64,000 nt of DNA from Neptuniibacter marinus (GCF_001597725.1 NZ_LUTR01000002.1:248001-312000), one strand, 5' to 3'. Shown: positions 8,719 to 19,711, counted from the first letter of the stretch. A program made the numbers and translations. The notes: generated from the letters alone by a model not told the origin.

Positions 8719-9237
8719 ATGATGACATCTCTTGTATTAACAGTCATCGGCCCAGATAAGCCCGGGCTGGTCGAAATGCTAGCACAAACCATCGCGAATA
8801 ATAGCGGAAACTGGCTAGAATCTGGTATGTCTCGTTTGGCGGGTAAATTTGCGGGCATTTTAATTACTGAAGTCCCAGAAAAGCACGCAGAGCAATTAAT
8901 CAACGCATTATCAGCATTAGAGTCTCAAGGCCTTAAAGTCACCGTTGAGCGCTCTGACAGCCCAGAGAATAACTCTCTCACCCAACACTTCACCTTAGAA
9001 TTAGTCGGCCACGATAAACCCGGTATCGTACGTGATATATCCAGCGTGTTAGCAAAACACCATGTCAACGTTGAACGCCTCACTACCGAACTCGTATCCG
9101 GCTCAATGTCTGCTGAACTACTCTTTAAAGCAGAAGCAGAACTATTAGCAAGCACAGACTTAGATCTTGATGAGCTTCAAACATCTATTGAAAACATTGC
9201 TAACGACTTAATGGTCGATATTGTCTTTAACAAATAA
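8719..9237 (+). CDS. gcvR: Tandem ACT-domain protein, GcvR-like glycine cleavage regulator
   Basis: This 172-residue protein is made of two ACT domains: residues 4-75, beginning SLVLTVIGPDKPGLVEMLAQ, and residues 90-170, beginning HFTLELVGHDKPGIVRDISS. This layout is that of GcvR, which in E. coli acts with GcvA to repress the glycine cleavage operon. gcvT lies 7.6 kb away but no gcvA is seen here, so the regulatory partner is unproven. GGAG stands 7 bases before the first of two adjacent ATGs. A shared terminator follows at 9302. Confidence 0.75.
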   Translation: MMTSLVLTVIGPDKPGLVEMLAQTIANNSGNWLESGMSRLAGKFAGILITEVPEKHAEQLINALSALESQGLKVTVERSDSPENNSLTQHFTLELVGHDKPGIVRDISSVLAKHHVNVERLTTELVSGSMSAELLFKAEAELLASTDLDLDELQTSIENIANDLMVDIVFNK

Positions 9238-9301
9238 AGCATTAACTAGAAACAGAATGCCTCCAGCGCAGATAAGATCTTAAGCACTAAAAGCTAAACC
9301 A

Positions 9302-9332
9302 AAAACGCACCTAGTAATTAAGGTGCGTTTTT
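9302..9332. terminator. Bidirectional terminator between gcvR-like gene and argH
   Basis: AAAACGCACCT (9302-9312) and AGGTGCGTTTT (9321-9331) form an 11-bp perfect stem with an 8-base loop, flanked by A and T runs, so it can serve both convergent genes. Confidence 0.85.
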
Positions 9333-9356
9333 AGTCACGAACTATATTACAAAAGC

Positions 9357-10751
9357 TTAACTGCGCTGATCCAACTTAGCCTGGCCACGCTTAACCGCCG
9401 CACGAACTTGGTCAGGAGCCGTGCCACCAATATGGTCACGAGCTGCAACAGAACCTTCTAGACTCAACACATCAAAAACATCTTGCTCGATGGTGTCAGA
9501 GAACTGTACTAACTCTTCTAAGCTCATTTCACCTAGATCTTTGTTCTGCTCAATACCATAAGCAACAGATTTACCCACAACCTCATGGGCATCACGGAAC
9601 GGCATACCTTTACGAACAAGGTAGTCAGCTAAATCAGTGGCTGTAGAAAAACCACGGAGTGCGGCTTCCCTCATACTTTCTTTCTTCGATTCTAATGCTG
9701 GCACCATATCAGCAAACGAACGCAAACAACCTTTAACTGTATCTATAGTATCAAACAGAGGTTCTTTATCTTCTTGATTATCTTTATTGTACGCCAGCGG
9801 CTGAGACTTCATTAAAGTTAACAAACTCATTAAATGGCCATAAACTCGACCACTTTTACCACGTACTAACTCAGGTACATCAGGATTTTTCTTCTGCGGC
9901 ATAATAGAAGAACCCGTGCAGAAACGATCCGGCAAGTTAATGAAGTTAAACTGCGCCGATGTCCATAAAACTAACTCTTCAGACATACGTGTCATATGCA
10001 TCAACAGCACACTAGAAGCGGCACAAAATTCAATCGCAAAGTCACGATCGGATACAGCATCTAAAGAGTTTTCAGCCGGTGCACTAAAGCCAAGTAGCTC
10101 ACAAGTTAAATCACGCTGAATAGGGTAAGTAGTGCCCGCTAACGCAGCAGCGCCTAAAGGCATAATATTGACACGCTCACGGCAATCAACAAAACGACTG
10201 TAATCACGGCTTAGCATTTCAAACCATGCCAACAGGTGATGACCAAAGGTGACCGGCTGAGCCGTCTGCAAGTGCGTAAAACCAGGCATAATGGTGTCAG
10301 CTTCGCCTTCAGCCAAGGTCAACAAGCCTTGCTGTAAACGCGTAATCTCCAGCAAGATAAGATCGATCTCATCACGTAGATAAAGACGAATATCTGTAGC
10401 CACCTGATCATTACGCGAACGGCCCGTATGTAGCTTTTTACCTGTAATACCGATTTTAGCAGTCAGAGCAGCTTCTATGTTCATATGCACATCTTCCAGC
10501 GCAATAGACCACTCAAACTCACCCCGCTCAATCTCAACGCGAATTTCACCTAAACCGCGAATAATGTCATCACGCTCTTGCTCTGTTAACACGCCCGCTT
10601 GGGTCAGCATTTTTGCATGGGCGATAGAACCGCGAATATCCTGCAGATACATGCGCTGATCAAACTCTACCGATGCTGTAAAACGTGCTACAAACGCATC
10701 AGTTGGCTCATTAAAACGACCACCCCACTGCTGGTTGGTTTTATCACTCAT
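9357..10751 (-). CDS. argH: Argininosuccinate lyase
   Basis: This enzyme splits argininosuccinate into arginine and fumarate, the last step of arginine synthesis. The protein is 464 residues, the standard length. It begins with the N-terminal [18 protein letters not shown], has [13 protein letters not shown] near residue 110 and the fumarase/lyase signature [16 protein letters not shown] near residue 280, which carries the mobile catalytic serine loop. AGAGG precedes the ATG. It is divergent from hemC, with 167 bases between the two. Confidence 0.96.
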   Translation of the reverse strand: MSDKTNQQWGGRFNEPTDAFVARFTASVEFDQRMYLQDIRGSIAHAKMLTQAGVLTEQERDDIIRGLGEIRVEIERGEFEWSIALEDVHMNIEAALTAKIGITGKKLHTGRSRNDQVATDIRLYLRDEIDLILLEITRLQQGLLTLAEGEADTIMPGFTHLQTAQPVTFGHHLLAWFEMLSRDYSRFVDCRERVNIMPLGAAALAGTTYPIQRDLTCELLGFSAPAENSLDAVSDRDFAIEFCAASSVLLMHMTRMSEELVLWTSAQFNFINLPDRFCTGSSIMPQKKNPDVPELVRGKSGRVYGHLMSLLTLMKSQPLAYNKDNQEDKEPLFDTIDTVKGCLRSFADMVPALESKKESMREAALRGFSTATDLADYLVRKGMPFRDAHEVVGKSVAYGIEQNKDLGEMSLEELVQFSDTIEQDVFDVLSLEGSVAARDHIGGTAPDQVRAAVKRGQAKLDQRS

Positions 10752-10918
10752 GGGAAAACCTCTACTAACTCAGTTTATGCTGCAACCTAATTCAGGCCAA
10801 CTCTGTAAATTTGCGCAACATTATATCACGCCCTTTGACTTCACGCGGCTATATCAAGCACGGCAATCTGATACAATTGGCCATAAATATTCCAAATGTC
10901 GTACTAGAGACAACTTTT

Positions 10919-11860
10919 ATGAGCAGAACAATCCGTATCGCGACCCGAAAAAGCCCTCTTGCCCTTTGGCAGGCGGAGTATGTTAAAGCTGAACTTGAAC
11001 GCCACCATGCTAGCATCAATGTTGAAATTCTCGGCATCGTCTCTAAAGGCGATAAAATACTTGATGCCCCATTAGCAAAGGTAGGCGGCAAAGGCCTTTT
11101 TGTTAAAGAGTTAGAAGAGTCTATGCTTGCAGGCGAGGCGGATATCGCTGTTCACTCCATGAAAGATGTGCCTATGGAGTTCCCTCAGGGCTTAGGTTTG
11201 GCCGTTATATGCCCACGCGAACGCCCTACCGATGCCTTTGTATCTAATAACTACAACAGCATTGACGAACTTCCTGAAGGCGCTATCGTTGGCACCTCCT
11301 CTCTTAGACGCGAAGCACAGATCCGGGAAAGACGTCCCGACCTTAAGGTCAACTGGCTACGCGGCAATGTGAATACCCGCTTACGTAAGTTAGATGACGG
11401 AGAGTATGATGCAATCATTCTGGCGACCGCAGGACTTCTGCGCTTAAAAATGCCAGAACGTATCCGCTCGGAAATTTCTGTCGACGTAAGCCTCCCCGCT
11501 GGCGGACAAGGCGCTGTAGGTATTGAATGCCGCACAGATGATGCCGAGCTAATACAGCTACTTCAAGCTCTACACGATCAAGAAACCACATGGAGAGTAA
11601 CCGCTGAGCGCGCTATGAATCGTCGTTTAGAGGGTGGTTGCCAAGTGCCCATCGCCTGCTATGCCACGCTTAATGATGATAACAGCGAGCTTTATTTACG
11701 TGGTTTAGTGGCAAAGCCTGACGGCACTCTGATTCTCAGAGAGGAAGAAACAGGTAAACCGGAAGACGCTGAAGCGATGGGTATCGCAGTCGCCGAGCGC
11801 TTATTAACCGCAGGCGCTAAAGAAATTCTAGACGCCGTTTATAACGCTTCCAATACTTAA
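10919..11860 (+). CDS. hemC: Hydroxymethylbilane synthase (porphobilinogen deaminase)
   Basis: This enzyme joins four porphobilinogen units into hydroxymethylbilane for haem and sirohaem. ATG at 10919 gives 313 residues, exactly the E. coli length, starting [20 protein letters not shown]. An in-frame ATG at 10811 would add 36 residues unlike the family and is rejected. [25 protein letters not shown] and [10 protein letters not shown] are conserved. The cysteine in [12 protein letters not shown] near residue 242 should hold the dipyrromethane cofactor. It heads the hemC-hemD-hemX-hemY operon. Confidence 0.95.
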   Translation: MSRTIRIATRKSPLALWQAEYVKAELERHHASINVEILGIVSKGDKILDAPLAKVGGKGLFVKELEESMLAGEADIAVHSMKDVPMEFPQGLGLAVICPRERPTDAFVSNNYNSIDELPEGAIVGTSSLRREAQIRERRPDLKVNWLRGNVNTRLRKLDDGEYDAIILATAGLLRLKMPERIRSEISVDVSLPAGGQGAVGIECRTDDAELIQLLQALHDQETTWRVTAERAMNRRLEGGCQVPIACYATLNDDNSELYLRGLVAKPDGTLILREEETGKPEDAEAMGIAVAERLLTAGAKEILDAVYNASNT

Positions 11861-11863
11861 GCT

Positions 11864-12649
11864 ATGCAAAAAGAGCATCTAACTGGCTTGAGAGTACTCG
11901 TTACTCGACCACAACATCAGGCCCAACATTTAATTCAAACGCTCCGCAGCCATGGCGCGGAGCCTATTGCCTTTCCTCTGCTCAAGATTAGCCCGATCAC
12001 TGAATCTGACACTAACTACCATACATTAAAACAACAAATATTGGATTTAGATCACTTCCAGCATTTAATATTTATCAGCTCAAATGCAGTACATAAAGGC
12101 TATGATTGGATTGATCAGTATTGGCCACAGCTCCCGATCGGCATAAAATGGTTAGCGATAGGCAAGCAAAGCGCTAACGCCCTAAGCAACTATGGTATAG
12201 ATGCCTATTACAGCCCATTAGGCTACGATTCAGAGACACTGCTAGCCTCTACAGCACTCAACAACATTCGCGGAGAGAAGGTGCTTATCATGCGTGGAGA
12301 AGGCGGTCGCGAAAAATTGGCCGAAGAACTACGTGCACGAGGCGCCGAGGTTAGCTATGCTGAACTCTACCGCCGTGAACAACCAACATACAATGATGGC
12401 GAGGTTGCTGAAGCCTTATATAACAATGAGCTTGATGCCATTCTTATCAGTAGTGGAGAAGGTCTACACAACTTAATGAGCATAGGTAAAGGAAGCCAAC
12501 AACAATTCAGCACTGATTCACTATTAAAATGCCATCTTATAGTGCCAAGTGAACGTATTAAGCACGACGCTGAATCAGCAGGATTCACAAGAATAACCAC
12601 AGCAGCAGGCCCTGATGATCAATCAATGATCACCACCTTGCTGCAGTAA
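11864..12649 (+). CDS. hemD: Uroporphyrinogen-III synthase
   Basis: This enzyme cyclises hydroxymethylbilane with inversion of ring D. The 261-residue protein has the loose two-lobe HemD pattern: LRVLVTRPQHQAQHLIQTL at the N-terminus, FISSNAVHKGYDWI near residue 70, LIMRGEGGREKLAEELRARGA near residue 145 and ISSGEGLHNL near residue 197. Sequence conservation in this family is low, so the operon place directly after hemC (3 bases between) and before hemX is important support. Confidence 0.92.
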   Translation: MQKEHLTGLRVLVTRPQHQAQHLIQTLRSHGAEPIAFPLLKISPITESDTNYHTLKQQILDLDHFQHLIFISSNAVHKGYDWIDQYWPQLPIGIKWLAIGKQSANALSNYGIDAYYSPLGYDSETLLASTALNNIRGEKVLIMRGEGGREKLAEELRARGAEVSYAELYRREQPTYNDGEVAEALYNNELDAILISSGEGLHNLMSIGKGSQQQFSTDSLLKCHLIVPSERIKHDAESAGFTRITTAAGPDDQSMITTLLQ

Positions 12650-12672
12650 TTGACTTTTGCGGAAATCGACAG

Positions 12673-13986
12673 ATGAGCGACAAGAAGAAAACGCCACAGG
12701 AAGAGAGCACTGAAGCGCCAGAAACTAGCACACCTGAAATGTTAGACGAGGCGGCTAAAGAGACAACAAAGGATACAACCGAAGAGGTTGTAGCAGCAAA
12801 ATCAAAGGACCCAGTCAAAACGACTCCTTCTGCTGAAGACGCTGAAATCAAAGAGGCGATCGATGAAGCCGTCAAAAGTGCCGAAGCAAACAAAACAGCT
12901 GCAGCTAATGAAGCCGCCGAAAAGCACACAAAAAAAGAGAAACAGCGAGCGACATGGCCGGGTAAATTAGCTCTTCCTCTATCGATTATTGCTCTCGGGG
13001 CCGCAGGCTATCTTTACTGGTTATCCCTTCAACAAACGAACAACGTTGAACAAAATAACGCTGCTATTCAAGCCCAAGTAAGCGCTTCACTCAGTGCTGC
13101 ACAAGGTTCAATCGATCAATCTCTTGCCAGCATGAATCAAAAACTTGGCCAGTTACAAGCACAGAGCCAAGCAGACAAGAATAATATTGATGAGCTTCAA
13201 GCCCGCTTAACGAAAAGCATCCAGCAAGTTACTGCAACACAAAGCACCTCCCGTAAAGATTGGTTACTTGCCGAAGTGGAATACCTTTTACGCTTAGCGA
13301 ACCAGCGCGTCTTGATGGAACAAACGGCTGATGGCGCTATCAAACTTTTAAAATCTGCGGATAAAATACTCAAGGAGACGGATGACGTTTCGATCTATGA
13401 AGTTCGCAAAGCCCTCGCCTCTGATATCGCCGCTTTAGAAGCCGTACCCGCACTGGATACTGAAGGGGTATTTTTAAAATTAGATGCCCTTAACCAGCAA
13501 GTGCCCAACCTACGCTTAATTCCCATTTCCGAGCAGCGCAAGCTACCGGACCTACTGGAAGAAGTAACACCCGATTCAGTCTCTGAATCTTGGACGGCTG
13601 GCCTAGAAGCATCATGGGGTAAAGCTGTCGATAAACTTGATAAGTTGGTTGTGATTCAACATAGGGACGAGCCAATTGAGCCACTACTCTCACCTGAGCA
13701 ATCCTACTATCTGCAACAAAACCTGCATCTAATGCTGGAACAGGCACAACTCGCATTACTGCAACGTAAACAAGCCTCTTATGACGCGAGCTTAACAAAA
13801 GCACAAGATTGGATCTCTACCTATTTTGAAGCGAAAGACAGCACAACCCAAAGCCTTCTGAATAACATTACTGAGCTACAAAGCGTCAAAGTTACCGCAG
13901 AGATGCCTGACATCTCAGGCTCGCTACGCACACTTAAAGGCTACTTAACCCAGATGGCTAAACTGAAGGAACAGGGAGCATCCTAA
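12673..13986 (+). CDS. hemX: HemX-like membrane protein of the haem operon
   Basis: This 437-residue bitopic inner-membrane protein has a very acidic, low-complexity cytoplasmic N-terminus (residues 1-95, rich in E, K, T and A) and one membrane helix LALPLSIIALGAAGYLYWLS near residue 100. A coiled-coil periplasmic region follows, including LLAEVEYLLRLANQRVLMEQ near residue 200. Although often labelled uroporphyrinogen-III C-methyltransferase, HemX proteins lack a methyltransferase fold and the biochemical role is not settled. Its stop shares one base with the hemY start (TAATG). Confidence 0.88.
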   Translation: MSDKKKTPQEESTEAPETSTPEMLDEAAKETTKDTTEEVVAAKSKDPVKTTPSAEDAEIKEAIDEAVKSAEANKTAAANEAAEKHTKKEKQRATWPGKLALPLSIIALGAAGYLYWLSLQQTNNVEQNNAAIQAQVSASLSAAQGSIDQSLASMNQKLGQLQAQSQADKNNIDELQARLTKSIQQVTATQSTSRKDWLLAEVEYLLRLANQRVLMEQTADGAIKLLKSADKILKETDDVSIYEVRKALASDIAALEAVPALDTEGVFLKLDALNQQVPNLRLIPISEQRKLPDLLEEVTPDSVSESWTAGLEASWGKAVDKLDKLVVIQHRDEPIEPLLSPEQSYYLQQNLHLMLEQAQLALLQRKQASYDASLTKAQDWISTYFEAKDSTTQSLLNNITELQSVKVTAEMPDISGSLRTLKGYLTQMAKLKEQGAS

Positions 13987-15233
13987 TGAAGATTTTGTTC
14001 CTTATTCTATTAGTTATTTTAGGGGCCGGCGCCTTTGTCGGAGAACTGATGATTCAGGACTCCGGTTACGTCTTGATCGCCTATAATCAGACCACCATAG
14101 AAACCAGCTTATGGGTGCTGCTGGTAGCCCTACTAATCACCTTTATCCTCTTGCATTGGATAATCAATGTATTAACCCATACAAAATTACCTACAACTAA
14201 ACTAAAAGCGTGGAAAGATCATCGCAACCACCTAATTAGCCGCCGAAAAACCCTGAAGGGACTAACTTCTTTATCTGAAGGGAATTGGGCTCAAGCCCAG
14301 AAACAGTTGGCACAAGCCGCAGAACGGTCAGACCTTCCGCTGGTTAACTACTTAGCTGCTGCACGTGCGGCCCATGAGCAAAATAATGAACAGGCAACGG
14401 ACGAGCTGCTACAAAAAGCACGCAACTCAACGCCCGAAGCCGAAGTGACTGTTGCTATATCCCAAGCAGAGATACAGCTATCACGCGGCCAGCTAGAGCC
14501 CTGCTTAGCCACTCTGCTACGCTTGCGTACTTTAGCGCCGAAGAATACTTATATAATGAAGCTTCTAAAAGATATCTATCTGCGCCTAAATGATTGGCAG
14601 GCACTATCTAAGTTCATTCCTGTATTACGCAAGCACCAAGCATTAAAAGATGAAGAGCTCACTCAGCTTAGCCGTGAGTGCTATAGCCAGTTACTAAATG
14701 AGAGCATCAGCAAGCTCCCTATTGAAACGAGCAATGAAGATCGTCTTAGAGCATTAGGGAAAGCATGGAGCGACCTTCCCAGTGAGCTTTCACGGGATGA
14801 GGATTTAGTCCAACGCTACACAGAACTACTTGTCTCTCTTGGCGCAGAAGGACGTGCTGAGCAGAACCTTAGAGATCTTATTAAGCGTAACTGGAATGAA
14901 CAATTAGTAAACCTTTATGGACGCCTCAGCGGTGAAAACGCGAAGAAACAATTAGATACCGCACGTGGCTGGCTAAAATCCCATGATGATAGTCCAAGCT
15001 TACAACTAACCTTAGGGCGACTGTCTATGCGGAATCAACATTGGGGGCAAGCAGTTAAGTATTTTGAACACAGTCTAGAACTTAACCCTAGCTCAGAAAC
15101 TTTAGCTGAATTAGCTCGTCTACTACGTCATTTAGGTGATGGAGAACGTGCCCAAGCCCTATTACAACAGAACCTTAATCTAGTTGCATCGGGACTGCCT
15201 GAACTGCCTATGCCGGAACAGGAAAAAGCTTAG
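13986..15233 (+). CDS. hemY: HemY protein, membrane TPR protein of haem synthesis
   Basis: This 415-residue inner-membrane protein has two N-terminal helices (about residues 1-20 and 40-64) followed by a cytoplasmic helical region with TPR-like repeats, for example QLTLGRLSMRNQHWGQAVKY near residue 345. It is the proteobacterial HemY of the hemCDXY operon and is unrelated to the protoporphyrinogen oxidase called HemY in Bacillus. Its role is probably structural or regulatory in late tetrapyrrole synthesis. It is translationally coupled to hemX and ends before a strong terminator. Confidence 0.9.
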   Translation: MKILFLILLVILGAGAFVGELMIQDSGYVLIAYNQTTIETSLWVLLVALLITFILLHWIINVLTHTKLPTTKLKAWKDHRNHLISRRKTLKGLTSLSEGNWAQAQKQLAQAAERSDLPLVNYLAAARAAHEQNNEQATDELLQKARNSTPEAEVTVAISQAEIQLSRGQLEPCLATLLRLRTLAPKNTYIMKLLKDIYLRLNDWQALSKFIPVLRKHQALKDEELTQLSRECYSQLLNESISKLPIETSNEDRLRALGKAWSDLPSELSRDEDLVQRYTELLVSLGAEGRAEQNLRDLIKRNWNEQLVNLYGRLSGENAKKQLDTARGWLKSHDDSPSLQLTLGRLSMRNQHWGQAVKYFEHSLELNPSSETLAELARLLRHLGDGERAQALLQQNLNLVASGLPELPMPEQEKA

Positions 15234-15251
15234 CTATTAAATAGCACACAT

Positions 15252-15281
15252 AAAAAAGGGATGCTTTGCATCCCTTTTTTT
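15252..15281. terminator. Bidirectional terminator between hemY and the flavin reductase gene
   Basis: AAAAAAGGGATGC (15252-15264) pairs with GCATCCCTTTTTT (15268-15280) with a 3-base loop. A and T runs on both sides allow use in both directions. Confidence 0.9.
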
Positions 15282-15308
15282 ATGGCTGATAATAAGCCCC
15301 TTGAACTC

Positions 15309-16349
15309 TTACTTACTTCTTGGCGCGTACGCAAAAACATCCGAGTGCATATGCTCTTCCTTAAAACCTTTCTCTTCACAAGCTTCAAGTAAGGCATAGA
15401 CCATAGCCGGCGAACCACTAGCAAAGATCTCTACATTATCAAAATTTTCAAAGTCATCCAAAATTGCTTCAGGTAGCAGGCCAATCCGTCCGGTCCAATT
15501 TGGACTATTTTCAGATTCACTCACAACCCGCTCAAAATGCACATTGGTATGCTCTGCCGCCCACTGCAAAGGAAGGTTACCTAAATAGATATCATCTTCC
15601 ACTCTAGCACCCCAATAAATATAGATAGGGTTACTAAACTGATTAGCTAAAAGGTGTTCAACCACACTTTTCACTTGCGCAAAACCAGTACTTGCTGCCG
15701 CAAAAATTAATCGTGTATCAGAACTGATCTTATGCGCCTGTAAATAACAATCACCCTTAGGGATTTCAACTTCAACCGTACTAGCACTTTGTAGATACTG
15801 AATAATATTATTAGACATCTCACCACTAGGTACGTGACGAATATGAAGCTCTAAGTTACGACCCTGATCAGGTGCAGACCCTATTGAGAACGATGCTTGT
15901 TTCCCATTAGGTAAGATTAAATCTAAATATTGACCTGCATAAAACTCAGCAGACATAGATGCTGTAACAGGTAACTGAAGGCGGACCCGATAGACGTCTG
16001 AATTCAGTTTTTCAATCGCTGTAATATCACATTGCAGTTTTTTCACTAGTAGCTCTCCAGGGCATTTCAGCCCCTCTATTTTCACCCTAACGTCGCTTAA
16101 AGGCCGACATGTACAAGCAAGCACTACCTCTGTCATCTGATTTATTTTTTTATTTAATTTCAGATGCTTTTCAGGGTAATGCTGAATAATCTCGCCATTT
16201 ATCAGCCTAACTTCACATATTTCACAAACGCCATTTCTACAACCCACTCGAAGTTGATAGCCATGCCGCCAGAGGCTCTCCAATAAAGTTTCGCCGGATT
16301 GACCCATAAGTATACGGCCAATATTTTCGATCTCTATCTTATGAGCCAT
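15309..16349 (-). CDS. Ferredoxin-NAD(P)H flavin reductase fusion (CDP-6-deoxy-glucoseen reductase-like)
   Basis: This is a 346-residue two-part electron carrier. Residues 1-90 form a plant-type 2Fe-2S ferredoxin domain with CRNGVCEIC (C-x4-C-x2-C) and a fourth cysteine in LACTCRP. Residues about 100-346 form an FAD/NAD(P)H reductase domain with YAGQYLDLILPNGKQASFSI and the C-terminal FASGSPAMVYALLEACEEKG. It sits 3 bases after ubiD on the same strand, the place taken by fre in E. coli, so it could supply reduced flavin related to the UbiD prenyl-FMN cofactor. The electron acceptor is unproven. ATG at 16349 is preferred to a TTG one codon earlier. Confidence 0.82.
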   Translation of the reverse strand: MAHKIEIENIGRILMGQSGETLLESLWRHGYQLRVGCRNGVCEICEVRLINGEIIQHYPEKHLKLNKKINQMTEVVLACTCRPLSDVRVKIEGLKCPGELLVKKLQCDITAIEKLNSDVYRVRLQLPVTASMSAEFYAGQYLDLILPNGKQASFSIGSAPDQGRNLELHIRHVPSGEMSNNIIQYLQSASTVEVEIPKGDCYLQAHKISSDTRLIFAAASTGFAQVKSVVEHLLANQFSNPIYIYWGARVEDDIYLGNLPLQWAAEHTNVHFERVVSESENSPNWTGRIGLLPEAILDDFENFDNVEIFASGSPAMVYALLEACEEKGFKEEHMHSDVFAYAPRSK

Positions 16350-16352
16350 CAA

Positions 16353-17831
16353 TCAATCCAGAATGCCTAGATCATCCCACAAGTCATCGACTTTTTTCTG
16401 TACTTCAGAATCCATTTCAATCGGCAAGCCCCACTCACGGGTGGTTTCACCTTCCCATTTATTGGTGGCATCCATACCCATTTTCGAACCTAAACCCGAT
16501 ACAGGCGATGCAAAATCAAGATAATCTATAGGTGTATTATCAATCATCACTGTATCGCGCTGGGGATCCATACGTGTAGTAATTGCCCAGATCACATCAT
16601 TCCAATCTCGTGCATTCACATCATCATCACAAACAATGACAAATTTTGTATACATAAATTGGCGTAAGAAAGACCAAACCCCTAACATAATACGCTTGGC
16701 GTGCCCTGGGTATTGCTTCTTGATAGTCACAACCGCCATACGATACGAACAGCCTTCTGGTGGCAGATAGAAATCGACAATCTCAGGAAACTGTTTTTGC
16801 AAAATAGGCACAAAAACTTCATTCAACGCCACCCCCAAGATGGCGGGTTCATCTGGCGGCCGCCCTGTATAGGTACTGTGATAGATAGGATTACTACGAT
16901 GAGTAATGCGCTCAACAGTAAAAACAGGGAAGCTATCTACCTCATTATAATACCCCGTATGGTCACCAAACGGGCCCTCATCAGCCATCTCATCTGGATG
17001 AATATAACCCTCTAAAATAAACTCTGCACTTGCGGGTACCTGCAGGTCACTGCCTAAGCACTTAACCACTTCAGTTTTACCACCCCGCAATAAACCGGCA
17101 AAGCCGTATTCGGATAAGGTATCAGGCACAGGCGTTACTGCACCAAGAATAGTGGCTGGATCAGCACCTAAAGCCACAGCTATAGGAAAAGGCTCACCGG
17201 GATGCTCCAACTTCCACTCACGAAAATCTAAAGCGCCGCCCCTATGAGCTAACCAACGCATAATCAGTTTGTTTTTGGCAATTAGTTGCTGCCGATAGAT
17301 ACCTAAGTTCTGTCGTTCCTTATTGGGCCCGCGAGTAATAACCAGCGGCCATGTAACTAAAGGTGCTGCATCGCCAGGCCAACAGGTTTGAATAGGTAAT
17401 TTATTCAGATCTACATCATCACCTTCGATAATATGTTTCTGACAAGCCGCTGTTTTCACAACTTTAGGGCCCATATTCAAAACCTGTTTAAATATAGGTA
17501 GCTTATCCCACGCGTCCTTCATTCCTTTTGGAGGTTCGGGCTCTTTCAATTGCGCTAAAAGTTTTCCAACCTCTCGCAAAGCTACAACACTATCTTCACC
17601 CATTCCCATAGCAACACGCTCAGGTGTGCCAAAAAGGTTGGTAAGTACGGGATAGTCATAGCCTTTGGGGTTTTCAAACAGGAGCGCTGGGCCACCAGCC
17701 TTTAGAGTCCTATCACTAATCTCTGTCATTTCAAGATTAGGATCAATCTCCTGTTTAATCCGCTTAAGTTCGCCACGTTCTTCCAACATATGAATGAAAT
17801 CACGTAGATCTTTGTATTTTGGAGTCGCCAT
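16353..17831 (-). CDS. ubiD: 4-hydroxy-3-polyprenylbenzoate decarboxylase
   Basis: This enzyme removes the carboxyl group from the ubiquinone precursor using prenylated FMN. The 492-residue protein (E. coli 497) starts [20 protein letters not shown]. It has conserved segments [20 protein letters not shown]-like near residue 145, [20 protein letters not shown] near 180 and [12 protein letters not shown] near 285, where the acidic residues help catalysis. AGG precedes the ATG. It shares a transcription unit with the downstream ferredoxin reductase gene and adds a third ubiquinone gene to this window besides ubiH and ubiI. Confidence 0.95.
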   Translation of the reverse strand: MATPKYKDLRDFIHMLEERGELKRIKQEIDPNLEMTEISDRTLKAGGPALLFENPKGYDYPVLTNLFGTPERVAMGMGEDSVVALREVGKLLAQLKEPEPPKGMKDAWDKLPIFKQVLNMGPKVVKTAACQKHIIEGDDVDLNKLPIQTCWPGDAAPLVTWPLVITRGPNKERQNLGIYRQQLIAKNKLIMRWLAHRGGALDFREWKLEHPGEPFPIAVALGADPATILGAVTPVPDTLSEYGFAGLLRGGKTEVVKCLGSDLQVPASAEFILEGYIHPDEMADEGPFGDHTGYYNEVDSFPVFTVERITHRSNPIYHSTYTGRPPDEPAILGVALNEVFVPILQKQFPEIVDFYLPPEGCSYRMAVVTIKKQYPGHAKRIMLGVWSFLRQFMYTKFVIVCDDDVNARDWNDVIWAITTRMDPQRDTVMIDNTPIDYLDFASPVSGLGSKMGMDATNKWEGETTREWGLPIEMDSEVQKKVDDLWDDLGILD

Positions 17832-17851
17832 ATATAGAACCTAGTAAAAAC

Positions 17852-17882
17852 AAAAAAGGGCAAGCATAAGCTCACCCTTTTA
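17852..17882 (-). terminator. Terminator of rho
   Basis: Read on the minus strand after the rho stop, AAAAGGGTGAGC, a TTAT loop and GCTTGCCCTTTTTTG form a stem with only G-T wobbles and a U-tract. Confidence 0.8.
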
Positions 17883-17895
17883 TACGTAAACTGGT

Positions 17896-19155
17896 TTATT
17901 TCCGTTTCATCGACAGGAAGAATTCATCATTTGTTTTAAAGTCTTTCAACTTATCAATAACAAACTCTGTTGCTGCAGTATCTTCCATTGGGTCAAGAAG
18001 CTTACGTAGGATCCACATACGCTGCAGCTCTTCTTCAGACGTCAGCAAGTCTTCACGACGGGTACCTGAACGACGGATATTAATGGCAGGGAACACTCGC
18101 TTCTCAGCAATCTTACGATCGAGGTGAACCTCAGAGTTACCTGTACCCTTAAACTCTTCGAAAATAACTTCGTCCATTTTGGAGCCTGTATCAACCAACG
18201 CCGTAGCGATAATCGTCAAACTTCCACCCTCTTCGATGTTACGCGCAGCACCGAAAAAACGCTTAGGACGTTCAAGTGCATGAGCATCAACACCACCTGT
18301 TAACACTTTACCCGATGAAGGAATAACTGTGTTGTAAGCACGCGCTAAACGTGTGATCGAATCCAGCAAGATCACAACATCTTTTTTATGCTCCGTCAGG
18401 CGTTTCGCTTTCTCGATAACCATCTCAGCGACTTGAACGTGACGTGATGGAGGCTCATCAAACGTTGACGCAACAACTTCACCACGAACGGTGCGCTGCA
18501 TCTCAGTTACTTCCTCTGGACGTTCATCAATTAGCAAAACAATCAAATGGGTTTCCGGGTTGTTACGCGTAATGCTGTTAGCAATATTCTGCAACATTAA
18601 GGTCTTACCCGCTTTTGGTGGAGATACCACCAATGCACGCTGGCCTTTACCCATAGGGCAAACAAGATCGATAACACGGGCAGTCAGATCTTCTGTACTA
18701 CCATTCCCGATCTCCATTCTCAGACGATCCTGAGCAAATAGTGGCGTCAGGTTTTCGAACAGTATTTTGTTCTTGGCGTTGTCTGGTTTGTCGTAGTTAA
18801 TCTCATTAACTTTCAACAGAGCAAAATAACGCTCACCATCCTTAGGAGGACGAATCTTACCTTCGATCGTATCACCTGTACGCAGGTTAAAACGACGGAT
18901 CTGGCTTGGTGATACATAAATATCATCAGGACCAGCTAGGTATGAGGAGTCAGCTGAACGTAGGAAGCCGAAGCCATCCTGCAAAATTTCAAGGACACCG
19001 TTGCCATAAATATCTTCGCCACCTTTAGCATGGCGTTTCAGGATAGCAAAAATAACATCCTGTTTACGGGACCGTGCCAAGTTATCCATTCCCATGCCTT
19101 TGGCAATATCAAGTAGCTCGGGAACGCTTTTAGTTTTTAATTCGGTAAGATTCAT
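17896..19155 (-). CDS. rho: Transcription termination factor Rho
   Basis: This hexameric RNA helicase ends transcription at Rho-dependent sites. At 419 residues it equals E. coli Rho. The N-terminal domain starts [20 protein letters not shown]. The cold-shock RNA-binding fold contains [20 protein letters not shown] near residue 56. Walker [14 protein letters not shown] is near 178, Walker [12 protein letters not shown] near 260, and the Q-loop/R-loop region [19 protein letters not shown] near 280. It lies between ubiD and trxA on the same strand. No clear ribosome site is seen, and rho is commonly self-regulated in its leader. Confidence 0.98.
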   Translation of the reverse strand: MNLTELKTKSVPELLDIAKGMGMDNLARSRKQDVIFAILKRHAKGGEDIYGNGVLEILQDGFGFLRSADSSYLAGPDDIYVSPSQIRRFNLRTGDTIEGKIRPPKDGERYFALLKVNEINYDKPDNAKNKILFENLTPLFAQDRLRMEIGNGSTEDLTARVIDLVCPMGKGQRALVVSPPKAGKTLMLQNIANSITRNNPETHLIVLLIDERPEEVTEMQRTVRGEVVASTFDEPPSRHVQVAEMVIEKAKRLTEHKKDVVILLDSITRLARAYNTVIPSSGKVLTGGVDAHALERPKRFFGAARNIEEGGSLTIIATALVDTGSKMDEVIFEEFKGTGNSEVHLDRKIAEKRVFPAINIRRSGTRREDLLTSEEELQRMWILRKLLDPMEDTAATEFVIDKLKDFKTNDEFFLSMKRK

Positions 19156-19337
19156 AGTTTGAAGGAAACAAGCACTAAGCTGATTTTTTTATTTGGATGG
19201 AATTTAGGAAGAAATACGAAAATGGCCTTAAGACACAACACTAAAAAAAGATTAAAGAAAGATGAAATTCTAGCGGGCTGGCCAAACTTTAGACACTATA
19301 GAAGGAAGAAAACCGCCTGTCTATAGTAAACGCTAAG

Positions 19338-19369
19338 AAAGTGTAATGTTTTATAAAACATCACACTTT
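19338..19369 (-). terminator. Hairpin after trxA, poor U-tract
   Basis: AAAGTGT (19338-19344) pairs with ACACTTT (19363-19369), one mismatch follows, then ATGTTTTA pairs with TAAAACAT, giving a nearly continuous palindrome of 32 bases 15 bases after the trxA stop. On the minus strand only TTTCTT follows, so termination strength is uncertain. The 229-base gap to rho otherwise shows no gene. Confidence 0.55.
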
Positions 19370-19384
19370 ACTAAGCTTACTAGC

Positions 19385-19711
19385 TTACAAATTAGCTTCG
19401 ATGAAAGCTGCTAATTGTGACTTTGACAAAGCACCAACTTTAGTTGCTTCGACATTACCACCTTTAAACAACATTAGAGTTGGAATACCACGAATACCAA
19501 ATTTTGGCGGTGTTTCGCTGTTTTCATCAATATTCAGCTTACAAATTTTAAGCTGATCACCATACTCTTTTGCAATCTCTTCAAGAACTGGCGCAATCAT
19601 TTTACAAGGACCACACCACTCAGCCCAATAATCCACTAAGACTGCACATTCAGCCTTGAGAACATCTTCGTCGAAGGAAGCATCTGTAACATTTACAATG
19701 TTTTCACTCAT
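19385..19711 (-). CDS. trxA: Thioredoxin 1
   Basis: This cytoplasmic disulfide reductase of 108 residues has the active site WCGPC (Cys33 and Cys36), the cis-proline segment [15 protein letters not shown] near residue 73 and a normal fold length. An additional cysteine stands at position 22 and another in ICKLN near residue 58. GGAG precedes the ATG. It is divergent from ppx and upstream of rho on the same strand, as in Pseudomonas and E. coli. Confidence 0.97.
   Translation of the reverse strand: MSENIVNVTDASFDEDVLKAECAVLVDYWAEWCGPCKMIAPVLEEIAKEYGDQLKICKLNIDENSETPPKFGIRGIPTLMLFKGGNVEATKVGALSKSQLAAFIEANL

Noticed and set aside
10811-10918. N-terminal extension of hemC from ATG 10811
   Set aside because: Family proteins begin near [12 protein letters not shown]; the extension gives a non-conserved sequence and 313 residues is the standard length without it.
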